A DNA stretch of 64,000 nucleotides, from assembly GCA_009760855.2 (NCBI GenBank), contig WPIO01000110.1, forward strand, positions 257,501-321,500, given 5' to 3'. This document shows, piece by piece, positions 24,663 through 35,772 of this stretch (position 1 is its first letter; every line of letters starts with the position of its first letter). Below the pieces are notes generated by a model. The model searched no databases. It was not told the origin of the DNA and worked only from the letters and a program-made list of their open reading frames with translations. Source of the stretch: Cristatella mucedo. Lineage: Eukaryota; Bryozoa; Phylactolaemata; Cristatellidae. Position numbers and translations under genes: made by a program.

Positions 24663-24837
24663 CCCTGTGCATGTCACCCTAACCATGTTATTAATTTTGT
24701 TTGTTTTTCAAGCATGATTTTACTTACCATTCAATTGCATTTCACTTTGCAGCAAATGTAAAGCGCCTAGAAAGATATTAAGTTCTCTGAGGGCGCTTTA
24801 TCAAGTGCATGATTATTATTACTATTACTATTATTCT

Positions 24838-26010
24838 CCATCTTGTAGATGTGATCACCGAGCACAATCTAGGATTTCAAGTCATTGCAGATTCAGCTCA
24901 GCTTTACCTTTCCTCTTCTCCCTCCCGGTCCAGGTGCAAGGCGAATTCGTTCAATTCTATTCCTGAAATATTGATTACATCTTCACATCAATGGCAGAAA
25001 ATTTCCCCCAAACTGAATGATGATAAATAAAAATTACTAGTTGCAGGAATCGCAACTGTTGTTCAAAAATTGGAAAACCTTACACTTAAAATCGGCTTTG
25101 CCAGCACATCTCGTGTTAAATCCATGCTTAATATACCGTTTTTCCCCAAAGTGACCTTACATTGGAAGACCAAATCAGTTCTACAGTCAAGTCTGCCCAA
25201 TTTCGGCTGTGTAACATTGCTAAAGTTTAGGACTGTTTATACAATGATACCACGCCTAAATTAATTCTTGAATTCCTTCCATTCTGTCACAACTACGATA
25301 ACTCGCTTCTTGCAGGTCTTCTGGTCTGTGCAATCAGGCGCTTACAGCTGGTGCAAAACTCGACAGCTAGGCTTTCTGTCTCTAGCATTGCATTTTCCAC
25401 AGCTCACCACTTCTCTCCTACCTGCGCTGACTTCCAGTCAAGCGACTTATCTACTTCAAGGTTGTGTCGCTCACTTTTATGTCCCTTCGTTGTTTTGCTC
25501 CAGCGATCTACCTATCAAATCTGGTCCCCCGTACCAAGCTAAGCATCGTACCACCCGCTTTTCAGAATCTAATTGTTCACCTATTTCCCGTACACACCTT
25601 AATTTCTATAGAGACTGGGCTTTTAATTCGTTTGCTTCGCGAGACTGAAACTCACTTCTGACTTACTTTACGACATCCTCTGACCGAACCACATAAAGAG
25701 GCTAAAAGCACATGCTATCTATTGCATTATTTAGCTTTCCATGTCTGACCTTCTTTGTGTGCTGCTTATTTGTGCCACCACCATTTATGCTATCACTAAC
25801 CATCTTTGCATTCTGACCCAGTGCATATCTTCTCTAACCATATGATTATGCTTGTAGCTAATTGAGCTCAAATTGTAGCTAATGGTAGGTTCCGATTAGC
25901 AATCAATCATCCATCCTTTGCAGCAAATACCAGGTGCCATGAAGAAGCTTGGGTTCTCTGAGGATGCAATAACAAATGTATTATATCATTTTTATTATTA
26001 TTATTACCAT
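24838..26010 (+). mobile_element. Family A LINE, 5'-truncated, starting in another copy's tail
   Basis: Begins at the ADVITEHNLGF segment just before the YxDD box, immediately after the ATT-rich tail of the preceding copy. It runs through FASTSRVKS and a degraded C-terminal domain to the 3' tail (GGGTTCTCTGAGGATGC at 25,948) and a TTATTATTATTATT run ending near 26,007. Many stops and frameshifts. Confidence 0.85.
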
Positions 26011-26011
26011 C

Positions 26012-26290
26012 AGTTGCCGCAGAAAATTCTGACAGTATGGATGACAAATGCAACTGAGTATTGCCAGCATAAAAAGCCTAGGCCTATTCCATGTGATGAA
26101 CAACTTTTCCCAGAGGTTGAGCCAGACACTGAGAACAGCAAAGGACCGAGGAACAGCGACAATCCGGTGATATTGTTACTGAATAGGATAATATTTGCTA
26201 CATTGACGAGAGCAGTTTTATCGGTAGCCATCAGGTGGTACTCTTTTGCCAGAGCATCTGTTATCGAAATACGTTTTGGTATCACATAAC
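26012..26290 (-). mobile_element. Family B LINE RT fragment
   Basis: Leftward, containing an LGPLLFSV segment, the QPLGKV / HGIG region and a degraded YADD-to-LYLS region. These match SVLGPLLFSIYTQPLGKV and KAHGIGYHFYADD in the long family B copy at 29.1-32.6 kb. The match is split over two frames. It abuts the tail of the family A copy ending at 26,010. Confidence 0.65.
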
Positions 26291-26531
26291 CGATAGTGCT
26301 GCAGTGCTAACAGCCAAGAATGAATGTAGCTTCAGGTGCAGCTTCTGACCCGTGAACAAGTATACCTGAGCTTACCGACCTGGCCTAGTTTTTTTTCTAC
26401 ACTTCCGTGCAATGCACTGTGGAGAATTTCTATTCTCAGTTTGCACTTACAAAGTGAGCATTAGTCTATCATAGATGACAATGAATTTTGTGGGGTGACG
26501 AGTAGAGGTGACATATTTCGGCCGATCTCAT

Positions 26532-26628
26532 TAACTTGAATATCATGAATATTCATATATTCATATTCATGAATATGAATATATGAATATGAATATCATG
26601 AATTATATAATAACTTGAATATCATGAA
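26532..26628. repeat. 42-bp perfect palindrome with flanking direct repeats
   Basis: Positions 26,549-26,590 form a perfect 42-bp palindrome of AT-rich sequence centred on ATTCATGAAT. An 18-bp direct repeat (TAACTTGAATATCATGAA) lies at its left edge (26,532-26,549) and again at 26,611-26,628. Confidence 0.9.
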
Positions 26629-27839
26629 GACACTTGCATGTAAATTTTACCGTTAAAATCTTTTAGATTAACAAACTATTCTTCGAAGCAGTTTATAGAA
26701 ATGCTGTGCTGCTCATCGATTTTACATAGCTGTATTAAGACGCTGCAACACCAGTGCATATCCGAGTAATTTTAGTGGGGCATATATTTAAAAGAAATAA
26801 GCATGAAGCATTTTAGTCAACCAATATTGTGCCAGCGTATCGGCTGTTCATTCAATTTGTCGAGGATGAATGGATGCCAGTTTTTAAATTTTTCAAGATG
26901 CATACTAAGCCTGGATGGGGACCTGCTAAGCTCACCCTCTAAAGGTGCTTTGGAGATCATTTGATCAGCATTAAACCGCTCAAAATTTATCAGCAGTTAT
27001 CTTATAACAGATAACGTGTGCAGATAATCAAAATTTAACAACATAGTATTGGTGAATCAAAGATTTATGTGACTTAAGGTTACACAGAAGTCACGCTCCA
27101 TGAGGGTGGGATGTGAAACTTGGAGCCCTGACCGGCTCCGAAATTCCAATCGAGGTGCATCTGGCAATAGAGGGTAGCTCGAAATTGTCACCACTACAGT
27201 AATAAAAAAGAAGACCGATTTCTTGTAATATTAAAAAAAGAGTTTTAAAGGAGATAGAAACTGTCGCTGCATGCATGTAATGTATACACAATTTCACGCA
27301 CGAAAAGTGCATGACACTTTGGTTCTAGCCAATACACTGGCACTAACAAACTTTCGATCGAGCGATCGAACAATAATCGTTGCCAGGTAAGCTAAATTAG
27401 GCTCTTCATGCGAGTTTAACAACCGCTTCTCATCTATAAGTCTGCTGTATCGAATATTTTGGTCGATGATGTTATAAGTACATAGATATACTTAATTCAA
27501 TATGTACGTTATAGTAGTCAGTTTGTAGCTATTCTTTTAGCATATTTATTTTTTAATTATTTTGGTCAAGTAATTTAATATGGAAACTGACTACAAAAAA
27601 TAATTTGGACTTTTGAATACCTTGGTAATATTGATGAGTGCAGAGCCATATTGCGCTTTTCCAATTCAATGTCAGTACCTGAATTAACCATATCATTAAT
27701 TAATACTATTCCTAATTCTAGTACCCTTAGATAACTTCATCTTTTTCTAAGCAATTTGCACATGTTATAAAGAAACCATGCTATATTGGTAATTGCAAAA
27801 TGCATTACGTGAACTTACAAAATATTGTTTATAATACTA

Positions 27840-27892
<53 letters not shown>

Positions 27893-28672
27893 CTTTACCT
27901 TGTCATACTCTATTTTGCAAGATGTGTGTAGTATTACTAGAAAGTCATTCTAAGCATCATTTTGTAGGAGTATGCAACCATAAGTAAAAGTATGAAGGCA
28001 CAGCATTCGAGCCAGAAATCACGTGAATCATAGCTGCCATCATGGTCTTGCAAGTAAGCTAGCAACTTGGTAGCACCATGAATGTAAACATGCATTAGTA
28101 TGAGTGGCGTATTTATGTTGCATAACTAATACCTTTGCAGACATTTGTAAGCTTGCCACACCAGCATAATTTATCCCACTTAAAAAGGCGTTTGAGTTGC
28201 TTGAATAAAAGACTTACCAAGAAATTATAAGAAATAGTAAGCAATAAAAAACTGAACATACTAAAAAAATTCACTCGGCACAATTAATGGCAGCACTCCT
28301 CACTCGTGCTACTACGCTAGCAAATCGACAGAGCGTGAAGGCCGATGGAGGGGAAGTATTTTTCCGATTCAAATTTAGCATGCGGATGCAATGTAAAGTC
28401 GATACACTAAGTATTTTCTAAAACTGCAAAAAAGGATTGCTGTGAATTCAGTTATTCGGAGGAAATAAAAAGCTTTATTTGTTTAAATTTAGACTGAACT
28501 TGACTCACTGATATTCATGTGTTTTTGAAAGAAAACATTTAGATTGGAGTCCAAATCACCTCTCTATTTGCTTCAAGCGATAAGGTAAAGTAAATATTTT
28601 AACTATCGCATAGCTGATATCGCATTCACTCTTAAAGCTCATGTTTCGGACTGTGTCGTGAGGCAGACTGAC
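26629..28672. other. No recognisable gene, apart from one microsatellite
   Basis: AT-rich. A weak candidate minus-strand exon lies at about 27,094-27,196, after a good pyrimidine-rich acceptor (TTATTACTGTAG), opening in phase 2 and ending SHPHGA; it has no PPxY motif. Otherwise nothing is recognised. Confidence 0.4.
27838..27894. repeat. Compound (CA)n(TA)n microsatellite
   Basis: A run of CA units passes into a run of TA units with one TG interruption. Confidence 0.95.
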
Positions 28673-28827
28673 CAGTTGATGTTGGAGGCTGGTATCCGGG
28701 ATGATGATATGATTTGCGGACTTTTAACTGCTTTCTCTATAGCTGTAAACGTGCACCATGAGCTGGCCGCCAAGATTACACCGATGGCTACAAAAATAAC
28801 AGCTATAGGACACTCAATTTCTGAATA
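28673..28827 (-). CDS. Candidate exon with a membrane segment (gene B)
   Basis: A leftward frame reads YSEIECPIAVIFVAIGVILA, then ASSWCTFTAIEKAVK and SSSRIPASNIN. It has one strong hydrophobic segment (about residues 7-30) flanked by an acidic side and a basic side. A donor (GTCAGT at 28,672-28,667) would end it in phase 2, matching the phase-2 opening of the last exons. The acceptor is less clear; one choice (CCAGAGAG) opens it in phase 0. It may be the second membrane segment of the candidate gene ending at 20,862. An in-frame stop lies just upstream of the proposed acceptor and the frame closes about 10 codons after the donor, so this is an exon at most, not a whole gene. Confidence 0.35.
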
Positions 28828-28894
28828 CTCTCTGGTGGATATTACAAATTAATATTCTGATAACCCTTACACTGTCTAAACTATAGAAGTTGAT

Positions 28895-29085
28895 GGAAGC
28901 TATGTTGAAGCCTTTGTCAATTTTTACCAATGCTGACTATTCACATCATTCGCATTTGTCATTTAAACTATGAGAATTATTTTAGTGACAGGTAAAACAA
29001 ATTCTTAGCTTGAAGACTTTTGTATCTGGCTGTTGACGAATTTCCTTAAGCTTAACTGCGATAAAACTGAATTGTACGCTCGTAG
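28895..29085 (+). mobile_element. Family B LINE, small RT fragment
   Basis: Rightward, with a degraded FYADDTH / LSFKL region and TNFLKLNCDKTEL, matching the YADD-to-LNDDKTEL part of the long family B copy that starts immediately afterwards. It ends abruptly at the 5' end of that element. Confidence 0.7.
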
Positions 29086-32000
29086 GCCATCATGGGCATG
29101 AGGCGGGATAGGGATAACTTCCCCCCCCCCCCGCGCTAAAGAGCTGCCTCGGGCGACTCCTAGCATGGTGTGGACCTTTACTTGATTTCTCCGTAATACC
29201 TTCGGGTATTCCGCTGCTATCTTTGCTGTGACTATTTATGAGCTGTCCTCGGATATGCTACACAAAACAGGACCTGCTTAGCATAAGATGCGATGTCGCC
29301 ATTAGTCGATACCTACCGGTGGGCCTTCTCCGGCGGGTCAGTGAGAACCTTCTTGCATCCTGCGTTTGCCCTATCAACAGCTCGGCTATAAAACCTACGA
29401 CTCGTAAGTTTAAGGCACTAAAAAGAACTCGTTGCGGTAGTAGCCCACCCGTCGTAGCCCAGCACGTTGTGAAACGTCGTCCGACGGCCGTTGCCAAGGT
29501 TCAATTCAAATTCGAAGAGCCAGCGTCCGCCGGGCCGGACGCATATGGTAGAAAATACGAGCCACTTCATCGCCGTCGCCCAGATGTTGGACAGCCTCTT
29601 AAATTCCGCCTGCTATATGTGCGCTCGCTAGAAACCAAAGGAATACTTATCCGCGATCAGGTGGTCAAGGAGAAGCAAGATGCATTTCTGCTAACCAAAA
29701 CCTGACTGATGACGCCTTGTTCCAGTAGCTGTATTTCCGAGACCAACCCACCCGGGTTCTCATTCTATCAGTCCATGCGTTCTGACAAGGTTGGTGGCGG
29801 GGTTGCAATAGTTGTTCGCGAATCGTTTGGCTATAAAATGTGCAGTTTCTCGCATGGGTCATCGTTTGAATCGGTCGCTATCAGGTCTTCATCAAAGACA
29901 ATGCCTCTCACCGTTGCGATATACCGGCCTCCTTCTGGCTGTCTAAACTTGTTTATAGAGGAGTTTTCAGAGTTCCTAGCTAAAATATTTGTGTGTGACA
30001 GGCCGTTACTGATTGTAGGAGACTTCAATATTCACGTTGACAACCCTAGCAACAGCCAGGTCCTCTCATTTCTTGACTGTCTGGAGAATTTTGGCTTGGC
30101 CCAACACGTTAATCATAGCACCCATGTCGGTGGCCACATTCTAGATCTCGTGTTCACTAAGGATGTCCTGCCCACTGACTTTGTGGTGTGCCCACTGACC
30201 CTCTCAGATCATTGTTCGGTCTCGTTTACTGTTCCTGCTCCCTCGTACGTGCAGGGCAATGTCGAATTTGCCAAACGACGTAACTTACAAAGCATTGACA
30301 TGGACAAGTTTTTGAAATCTGTTTGTGATGCAGGCCTTCTTGATCTGCATTCAGACTCGACCGGCAGCCTCGATACTCTCACCGATGCCATGAGCATAAC
30401 ACTCAGGAGTGCTCTTGACAAGCATGCTCCCGTTCGCTCTACCCGTGTTCAAAGTCGTCGAGATTCCTTTCAATTAACAAAAAAACTCCTTAAGATGCGC
30501 CGTATTAATCGCAGGATGGAACGTCGTTTCAAGAAATCGGGGTCTTAGGCAGACCTAGTCAATTTTAAAGACTTCCTTCGAGTTTACACCCGAAAGCTTA
30601 CAAAAGCCAGGGCTTCTTTTTTCATTAGAAAGCTGAATTCCTGCCAGTCGGACACTAAACAGATTTATAAGACAGTAAACCATTTACTGGCCGATGATGT
30701 GAGGTCTGAATCCCCAGACATTAAGGGCTCAGCCGAAAAGTTTTCAGCCTTCTTTAATGAAAAGATTGTGCACATTCGTGCCTCCATTAAGCCCCCTCCG
30801 ACCAAAGCAATCGCCGTTCCTCAACCTGTGACCTTTCATAAAAGGTTCTCCGATGTTTCTGCCTGTGATGTGGCTGCTTTAATAAGGTCTAGCAAAAAGA
30901 GCTCGTCTCCTGAAGACCCTATACCATCATCTCTGTAGTCTTCACTTGCAGACCAACTTAGCCCTGCCATAACAAAGATTTGTAATGCTTCTTTTGGAAA
31001 AGGGGTCGTCCCCAAGCCCTTCAAATCGGCAATCGTTAGACTTATTCTTAAAAAGCCTGGATTAGACACAGAGGTCCTAGCAAATTATCGTCCAGTTTCC
31101 CTTCTTCCGTTCTTATCAAAGATTCTTGAAACAATTGTTTCTAAGCAGCTAGTTGAACATATTGAAAATAATGGAATGTCAGAAACATTTCAATCAGGGT
31201 TCAAGAGGCAACACTCTACTGAAACTGCTCTCCTCCGTGTTAACAATGACATTCTACGTGGCAATGACGACGGGAATGTCAGTGCCCTAGCTCTGCTAGA
31301 TCTGTCTGCTGCCTTCGACACCATTGATCACGAAGTTCTGCTTGAACGATTGAGAACAGCGATCGGTCTGGCAGACGTAGCACTGGCTTGGTTTAAATCA
31401 TACTTGTCTGATCATGTTCAATCCGTGTCGTGTGGGGGTCAGGTCTCAGACATGAGAAGGGTCACCTGCAGAGTCCCTCAAGGGTCTGTACTCGGTCCCT
31501 TGCTGTTCTCCATTTATACACAACCTCTGGGAAAAGTGATTAAGGCCCACGGAATAGGATATCACTTCTATGCTGACGATACTCATTTGTATTTGTCATT
31601 TAAACCATCGGAATCTGCTGCAGTAACTGAGAAACTGAATGCTTGCCTTGCCGATATTCGATCCTGGATTTCGGAAAACTTCTTAAAATTAAATGACGAT
31701 AAAACCGAGCTGCTGCTCATAGGACACCCTAAGCGTGTGGCTGGATTAAAAGGCTTTGCTGTTCTAATAGGTGATGCTATTGTGCGACCTTCACCACATG
31801 CTCGTAATCAAGGTGTCGTGTTCGACAGCTGCCTTAATTTCAAAAGCTTCATTCTGAAGACTGCTCCTACAGCTAGCCATCACATCCAATCCCTATCCAA
31901 GATTAGGAGCTGTCTCCCACAGTGGCTTGTAAAAAAAATTAACTAGCTCTTTAGTTCTGTCTCGGCTTGATTATTGTAATTTCCTTTTGGCTGGTCTGCC

Positions 32001-32615
32001 AAAGAAAGCTATTATGCCATACAGCAGACTATGAATATGGCTGCAAGGTTGTTCTTCAAGTCCCAGCGGTTTGAGCACGTTTCACCTCTGCTGAAAGAGC
32101 TAGGATGGTTGCCGGTTGAGCAAAGGATGCAGAGCAAAGTTCTTACGCTGACACAAAAGGCCCGCCACGGCTTGGCTCCTTCGTACCTAGCTGAGCTGCT
32201 GCATCAGTTTCAGCCTGTTCGCGCCCTCAGGTCCTGTTTGGACAACAATTTAGCTGTCCCATTCCTCCGCTTAAAGACAGTTGGCGATAGAAGCTTTAGC
32301 TCTGCAGGTCCTAGACTGTGGAACTCGCTTCCACAATTCTTACACAATGACAACTACTCTCCAACTGCCGACTATGGCACATCTTTTTCAGCGGTCCTGA
32401 ACTGCTACTTCTATGCTACTCACTACTTCAACTGCTCTCCTGACTCTGCTATGCTTCCCACTTTCTCTTTGCTGCGTGAGACGAAGTCTGTTGGCTACCG
32501 AATGCGTACCGAAAGCCGCTTAGGCTGTGAGTGCGCTATACAAGACTCTCCTGCGTAACACCCACATGGTCTTTATGACTTTGTGGAGTTACTGACGGAG
32601 ATACATTACATTACA
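29086..32615 (+). mobile_element. Family B CR1-like LINE, near full-length
   Basis: The most complete transposon here. A GC-rich leader (with a poly-C run near 29,121-29,133) precedes the ORF2 start at 29,238. The endonuclease, linker, RT and C-terminal domain then follow in order, with a short 3' untranslated part ending GGAGATACATTACATTACAT at about 32,607. No separate ORF1 is seen, so the 5' end may be truncated. The 3' end has an ATT/ACATT-type short repeat rather than poly(A), as in the CR1 group. Other family B pieces in the window match parts of it. Three in-frame stops and frameshifts near 31,930-32,030 make it inactive. Confidence 0.93.
29238..32558 (+). pseudogene. Family B ORF2: endonuclease-reverse transcriptase, disabled
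   Basis: One frame runs from ATG at 29,238 (MSCPRICYTKQDLLSIR) and is broken by stops at 29,703 (TGA), 30,546 (TAG) and 30,936 (TAG). The APE-type endonuclease shows IYRPPSG, VGDFNIHVD (near 30,015), THVGGHILDLVF and LSDHCSV. The expected LTET reads LTKT and the NARSL-type segment reads YVRSL, so two active-site positions appear lost. The RT shows ANYRPVSLLPFLSKILE, FQSGFKRQHSTETALL, LDLSAAFDTIDHEVLLERL, RVPQGSVLGPLLF and FYADDTHLYL (YADD at 31,569-31,580), then LNDDKTELL. Frameshifts near a run of nine A at about 31,930 and near 32,010 precede the C-terminal domain (ELGWLPVEQRM; LWNSLP). ORF2 drives endonuclease nicking and target-primed reverse transcription. Confidence 0.92.
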
Positions 32616-32842
32616 TTAAAATATTCGTTGACTGTGCTTTTACGCATCGTATAGATAATATTCGCAAGTTGGAGCAAATAACAATGCAGATTGTTTATGC
32701 CCCTTCGTGGACATAGCTGCCTGAAGCCAGTGTGTTCCCAATGTTGGCAAAGGCAAGACAAGACCTCGCAAGACATATTACTTTAAACAGATCTCAAATT
32801 AAACAGCTTCCATAGACGATTGATTAACCTGATAAGTCCTGT

Positions 32843-33025
32843 GCTCTCACTATACCATCTGAGAGAAGCGAAATACCTTTGCTACTGACTATCTATAATA
32901 TGACACTGTCGATATATATTCTATATCGACAGAGTTAACCAAGACACTAACAGAAAGCCATTCTATTTAGTATTGTAAAATAAACTATAAAACGCTGAAG
33001 GAGGGTTCATGAATTCACTCTACCG
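32843..33025. repeat. Diverged repeat, copy 1
   Basis: Shares CCTTTGCTACTGAC, the GTCGACAG-type core, AGAAAGCCA and TATAAAACGCTGAAGGAGG-type segments, in the same order, with 33,380-33,545. Contains a hairpin with 11-bp arms (32,906-32,916 and 32,922-32,932). Identity is moderate. The unit is not recognised. Confidence 0.5.
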
Positions 33026-33159
33026 ATGGTAGCCACAGAACTTGTTCGAAAATTGTAATATTAAAGCACATTCCCCATTCCCAAAGCCGAGAACTTACTA
33101 CCGAGGAACGTCACAAAGCCCCCTAAAATGATTACGTTAAAAATACTTAAAACGTACCC

Positions 33160-33362
33160 GTTTTATTAGAGCAGTTAGTGGGTCTTTGTGATTCGTACTT
33201 TGTGGGCCTTTAACTGTTTACACCATGCTACTGTCAGGTGGTACGAGCAATCAATTGGCAATGCTTTCTGTAAAGCATTCATAAAGTAGTGTTTATAAAG
33301 AGATTCAGTTCTCTGAGGGGGCTAAGCAAATGCATTCAGATTAATTTTATTATTTTCATTAT
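33160..33362 (+). mobile_element. Family A LINE, 3' untranslated fragment
   Basis: Contains the 3' region (TTAGTGGGTCTTTGTGATTC) and tail (AGATTCAGTTCTCTGAGGG) followed by a degraded ATT-rich end. No coding part is left. Confidence 0.75.
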
Positions 33363-33379
33363 TCGTCAATGTGTGTACA

Positions 33380-33545
33380 AAAGTGCTATACTATCACTCT
33401 CGCATCACCAGACGAGCAATAACCTTGCTACTGACCATCTGCATCGACAATGCCAATCATTATGTCGACAGAAAGCCAATTATTATGAAATTATAAAATA
33501 TACTATAGACAGCTGTAGGAGGATGATTGAATGCATTCTAACAAG
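33380..33545. repeat. Diverged repeat, copy 2
   Basis: Same-orientation relative of 32,843-33,025. It lies directly between the tails of two family A LINEs of opposite orientation. Confidence 0.45.
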
Positions 33546-34949
33546 GCTAGGCGCAAAATTTATTATAATAGAAAATTATATAAAGCGGTCTCGGAGAACT
33601 CAATCTCTCTTTAGGCGCTTGATTTGCTGCAAAGGAAGTACGATCGAATAGATAGTGGTAGCGTGCTCGATAAACAACAAGAAAACATGGTTAGGGTTGA
33701 CATGCACAGTTTCAGCATGAAAGTATGGTTGGAAGCAGCATGCACAGTGTCAGCACGCATAAGCACATAAAGGAAGAATCAAGTGAATCCACTAGATTCT
33801 GTGATAAATAGGAACGTTTCTAGCTTCTTTAAATGTCTGCAATTCATGCAGTCAACTCAAGAGATTTCGTGACGACAGTTGTAAATGAGTTACAGGCACT
33901 GGCAGCATACAAATTAAAAGCAAGGTATCCAGAGGATTTGAGATTTTTGCGGGTTATAGGTAAACAGTTAGACTCCGAAAAGTGGATGGTACGATGCTTA
34001 ACCAGGTGGGGGAGTAGACCTGATAGGTAGCCTGAGGCCAAGTATGAAGAGACTTAAAATTGGGGAAAAAATTTGCAGTCAATTCGTTACTGTACTTAAA
34101 GCCAGGACAGACAGCCAGAAGTTGTGAGATTTGGAAACTACAATACTCACAACAGACAAGAATAGCTGCAGAGATTTGCACCAGCTGTAAGCACCTGGTT
34201 GCACATTATTGTAGACCAGCAAGCAGTGAGTTACAAAAGTCAAGACAATATTCCAATAATGCATGGATCAATTTAGGTGTGCTATTCCTGTGGAAACAAG
34301 CCACAATTTTAGCAATATTATGTCGCTGAAAGTAGGCAGACTTGACTTGGAGCTGATTTGGTCTTCTAACGAAAGGTCACTTTGGAAGGTGACACCTGGA
34401 ATTCGTGCAGATTCAACAGGAGATAGCTGACAGAGCCGAGTTTGAGCGCTAGCCTTTCCAATTTCCGAATCACTCTTGGTTCGCCCGTAAAAAGTACGTT
34501 AGTTTTGTCATCATTCAGTTAAAGAAAGTTTGCTGCCATCCAAGTGCGGTTGTCATCGGTACATGCAGCAAGTGAGTTGACTGCATTCGATGTTCTTGAG
34601 GGCTTTCGGGCATCACAGCTAAGTATATCCGAGTATAGCCGAGTGTCCCCCGCGTTGACGTGAAAGCCTTGATTTTACTCTGTAATCACGTCGGAAAAAG
34701 GAAGAGTAGGAACATGAAAGGAACACGACCTTGTGCACAAGGCCCCGAGGTGGTATCCATTTTTCAGAGGTTCCTCGGATGATTTTTGTCCACGCACTCA
34801 ATACTCTGGAATCTCCCCCTGAGGTAGGACCTGAGCCATTGCAATGCTGTGCTAGTGATGCCCAGGTTAGATGAAAGGCGCTCAACAAGGACATTGTGAT
34901 CGACAGTATCAAAAGCTGTCAAAAGATTCAGCAAAACAAGCAGATATAC

Positions 34950-35273
34950 TTAACGTAAGTTGACATTCTTAAGTAGGTCGATGTACGCCCGAAGCAATAC
35001 TGACTCAGTAAAGTGATTAGCTCTAAAACCAGACTGAAACTTATTAGCAAGGTTTGGCGTTTCAGTATACAAGTTCAGCAGGTCTTCCACGACTCGTTCT
35101 AGTGCTTTTGCTAGGAATGGTAGATGTGAGACTGTGCGGAAGTTGCTCAACTTCTCGTGGTCTAGCGAAGCTGCCTTGAGTAGTGGCCTGCCAACAGCCT
35201 TTTTGAAAGTTGCTGGGACATCCCCCGGTGCTACTGACATGTTTTGGATGTTATTTATTAATTTCAGCCACAT
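34950..35273 (-). pseudogene. RT N-terminal frame of the 33.6-37.0 kb LINE
   Basis: A 107-codon open frame covers the start of the RT: AVGRPLLKAASLDHEKLSNF, then LPFLAKALERVVEDLLN and NKFQSGFRANHFTESVLLRA. These are conserved RT blocks of CR1/L2 elements. The frame breaks before the palm. Confidence 0.85.
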
Positions 35274-35392
35274 ATAGATGCAACCTGGAAGCAGGACAGT
35301 GGAAATATAGTCCAGATGACTAGTTGTTTTCTTTTATTTGAGCTTCAGGACTCGATCACTATTGACGTCTGTGAATGCAGACTTTATTTATC

Positions 35393-35772
35393 ATTGAGCT
35401 GCATCATCATTGAGCTGCATCATCATTGAGCTGCATCATCATTGAGCTGCATCATCATTGAGCTGCATCATCATTGAGCTGCATCATCATTGAGCTGCAT
35501 CATCATTGAGCTGCATCATCATTGAGCTGCATCATCATTGAGCTGCATCATCATTGAGCTGCATCATCATTGAGCTGCATCATCATTGAGCTGCATCATC
35601 ATTGAGCTGCATCATCATTGAGCTGCATCATCATTGAGCTGCATCATCATTGAGCTGCATCATCATTGAGCTGCATCATCATTGAGCTGCATCATCATTG
35701 AGCTGCATCATCATTGAGCTGCATCATCATTGAGCTGCATCATCATTGAGCTGCATCATCATTGAGCTGCAT
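35393..35772. repeat. 16-bp minisatellite, about 23.75 apparently perfect copies
   Basis: The unit ATTGAGCTGCATCATC repeats without a visible change from 35,393 to 35,772 (23 full units plus 12 bases). The unit length is not a multiple of three and contains TGA, so it is non-coding. It sits inside a heavily mutated LINE, so the array expanded or was homogenised much more recently than the LINE inserted. Confidence 0.97.

Larger units (their letters stand above)
22590..24837 (+). mobile_element. Family A LINE with an internal deletion
   Basis: Rightward. The 5' part corresponds to the endonuclease end and linker (similar to 14,820-15,830), including KINRLLN near 23,210 and YFVRKINKIRESVPHL near 23,305. 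The RT start follows (LRVCNDLGRDSD near 23,840). After GVPQCSV at about 24,095 the sequence jumps straight to KLVHAFVTPHLDFCNSLLTG, so the whole YxDD core is missing. The C-terminal block is well preserved, followed by the 3' region, the stem-loop (24,760-24,799) and an (ATT)n-rich tail to 24,837. A 50-bp remnant of another family A copy in reverse orientation lies inside at 22,722. Confidence 0.88.

Noticed and set aside
27094-27196. Possible phase-2 last exon after a good acceptor
   Set aside because: Very short, lacks the PPxY-type tail, and competes with the better exon at 20,862-21,144; mentioned only in the gap entry.
29258-29497. Minus-strand open frame opposite the LINE ORF2 start
   Set aside because: Shadow of the family B ORF2 on the other strand.
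35393-35772. Regular repeat considered as a CRISPR array
   Set aside because: The 16-bp units are directly tandem with no spacers, in a eukaryotic LINE; it is a minisatellite.
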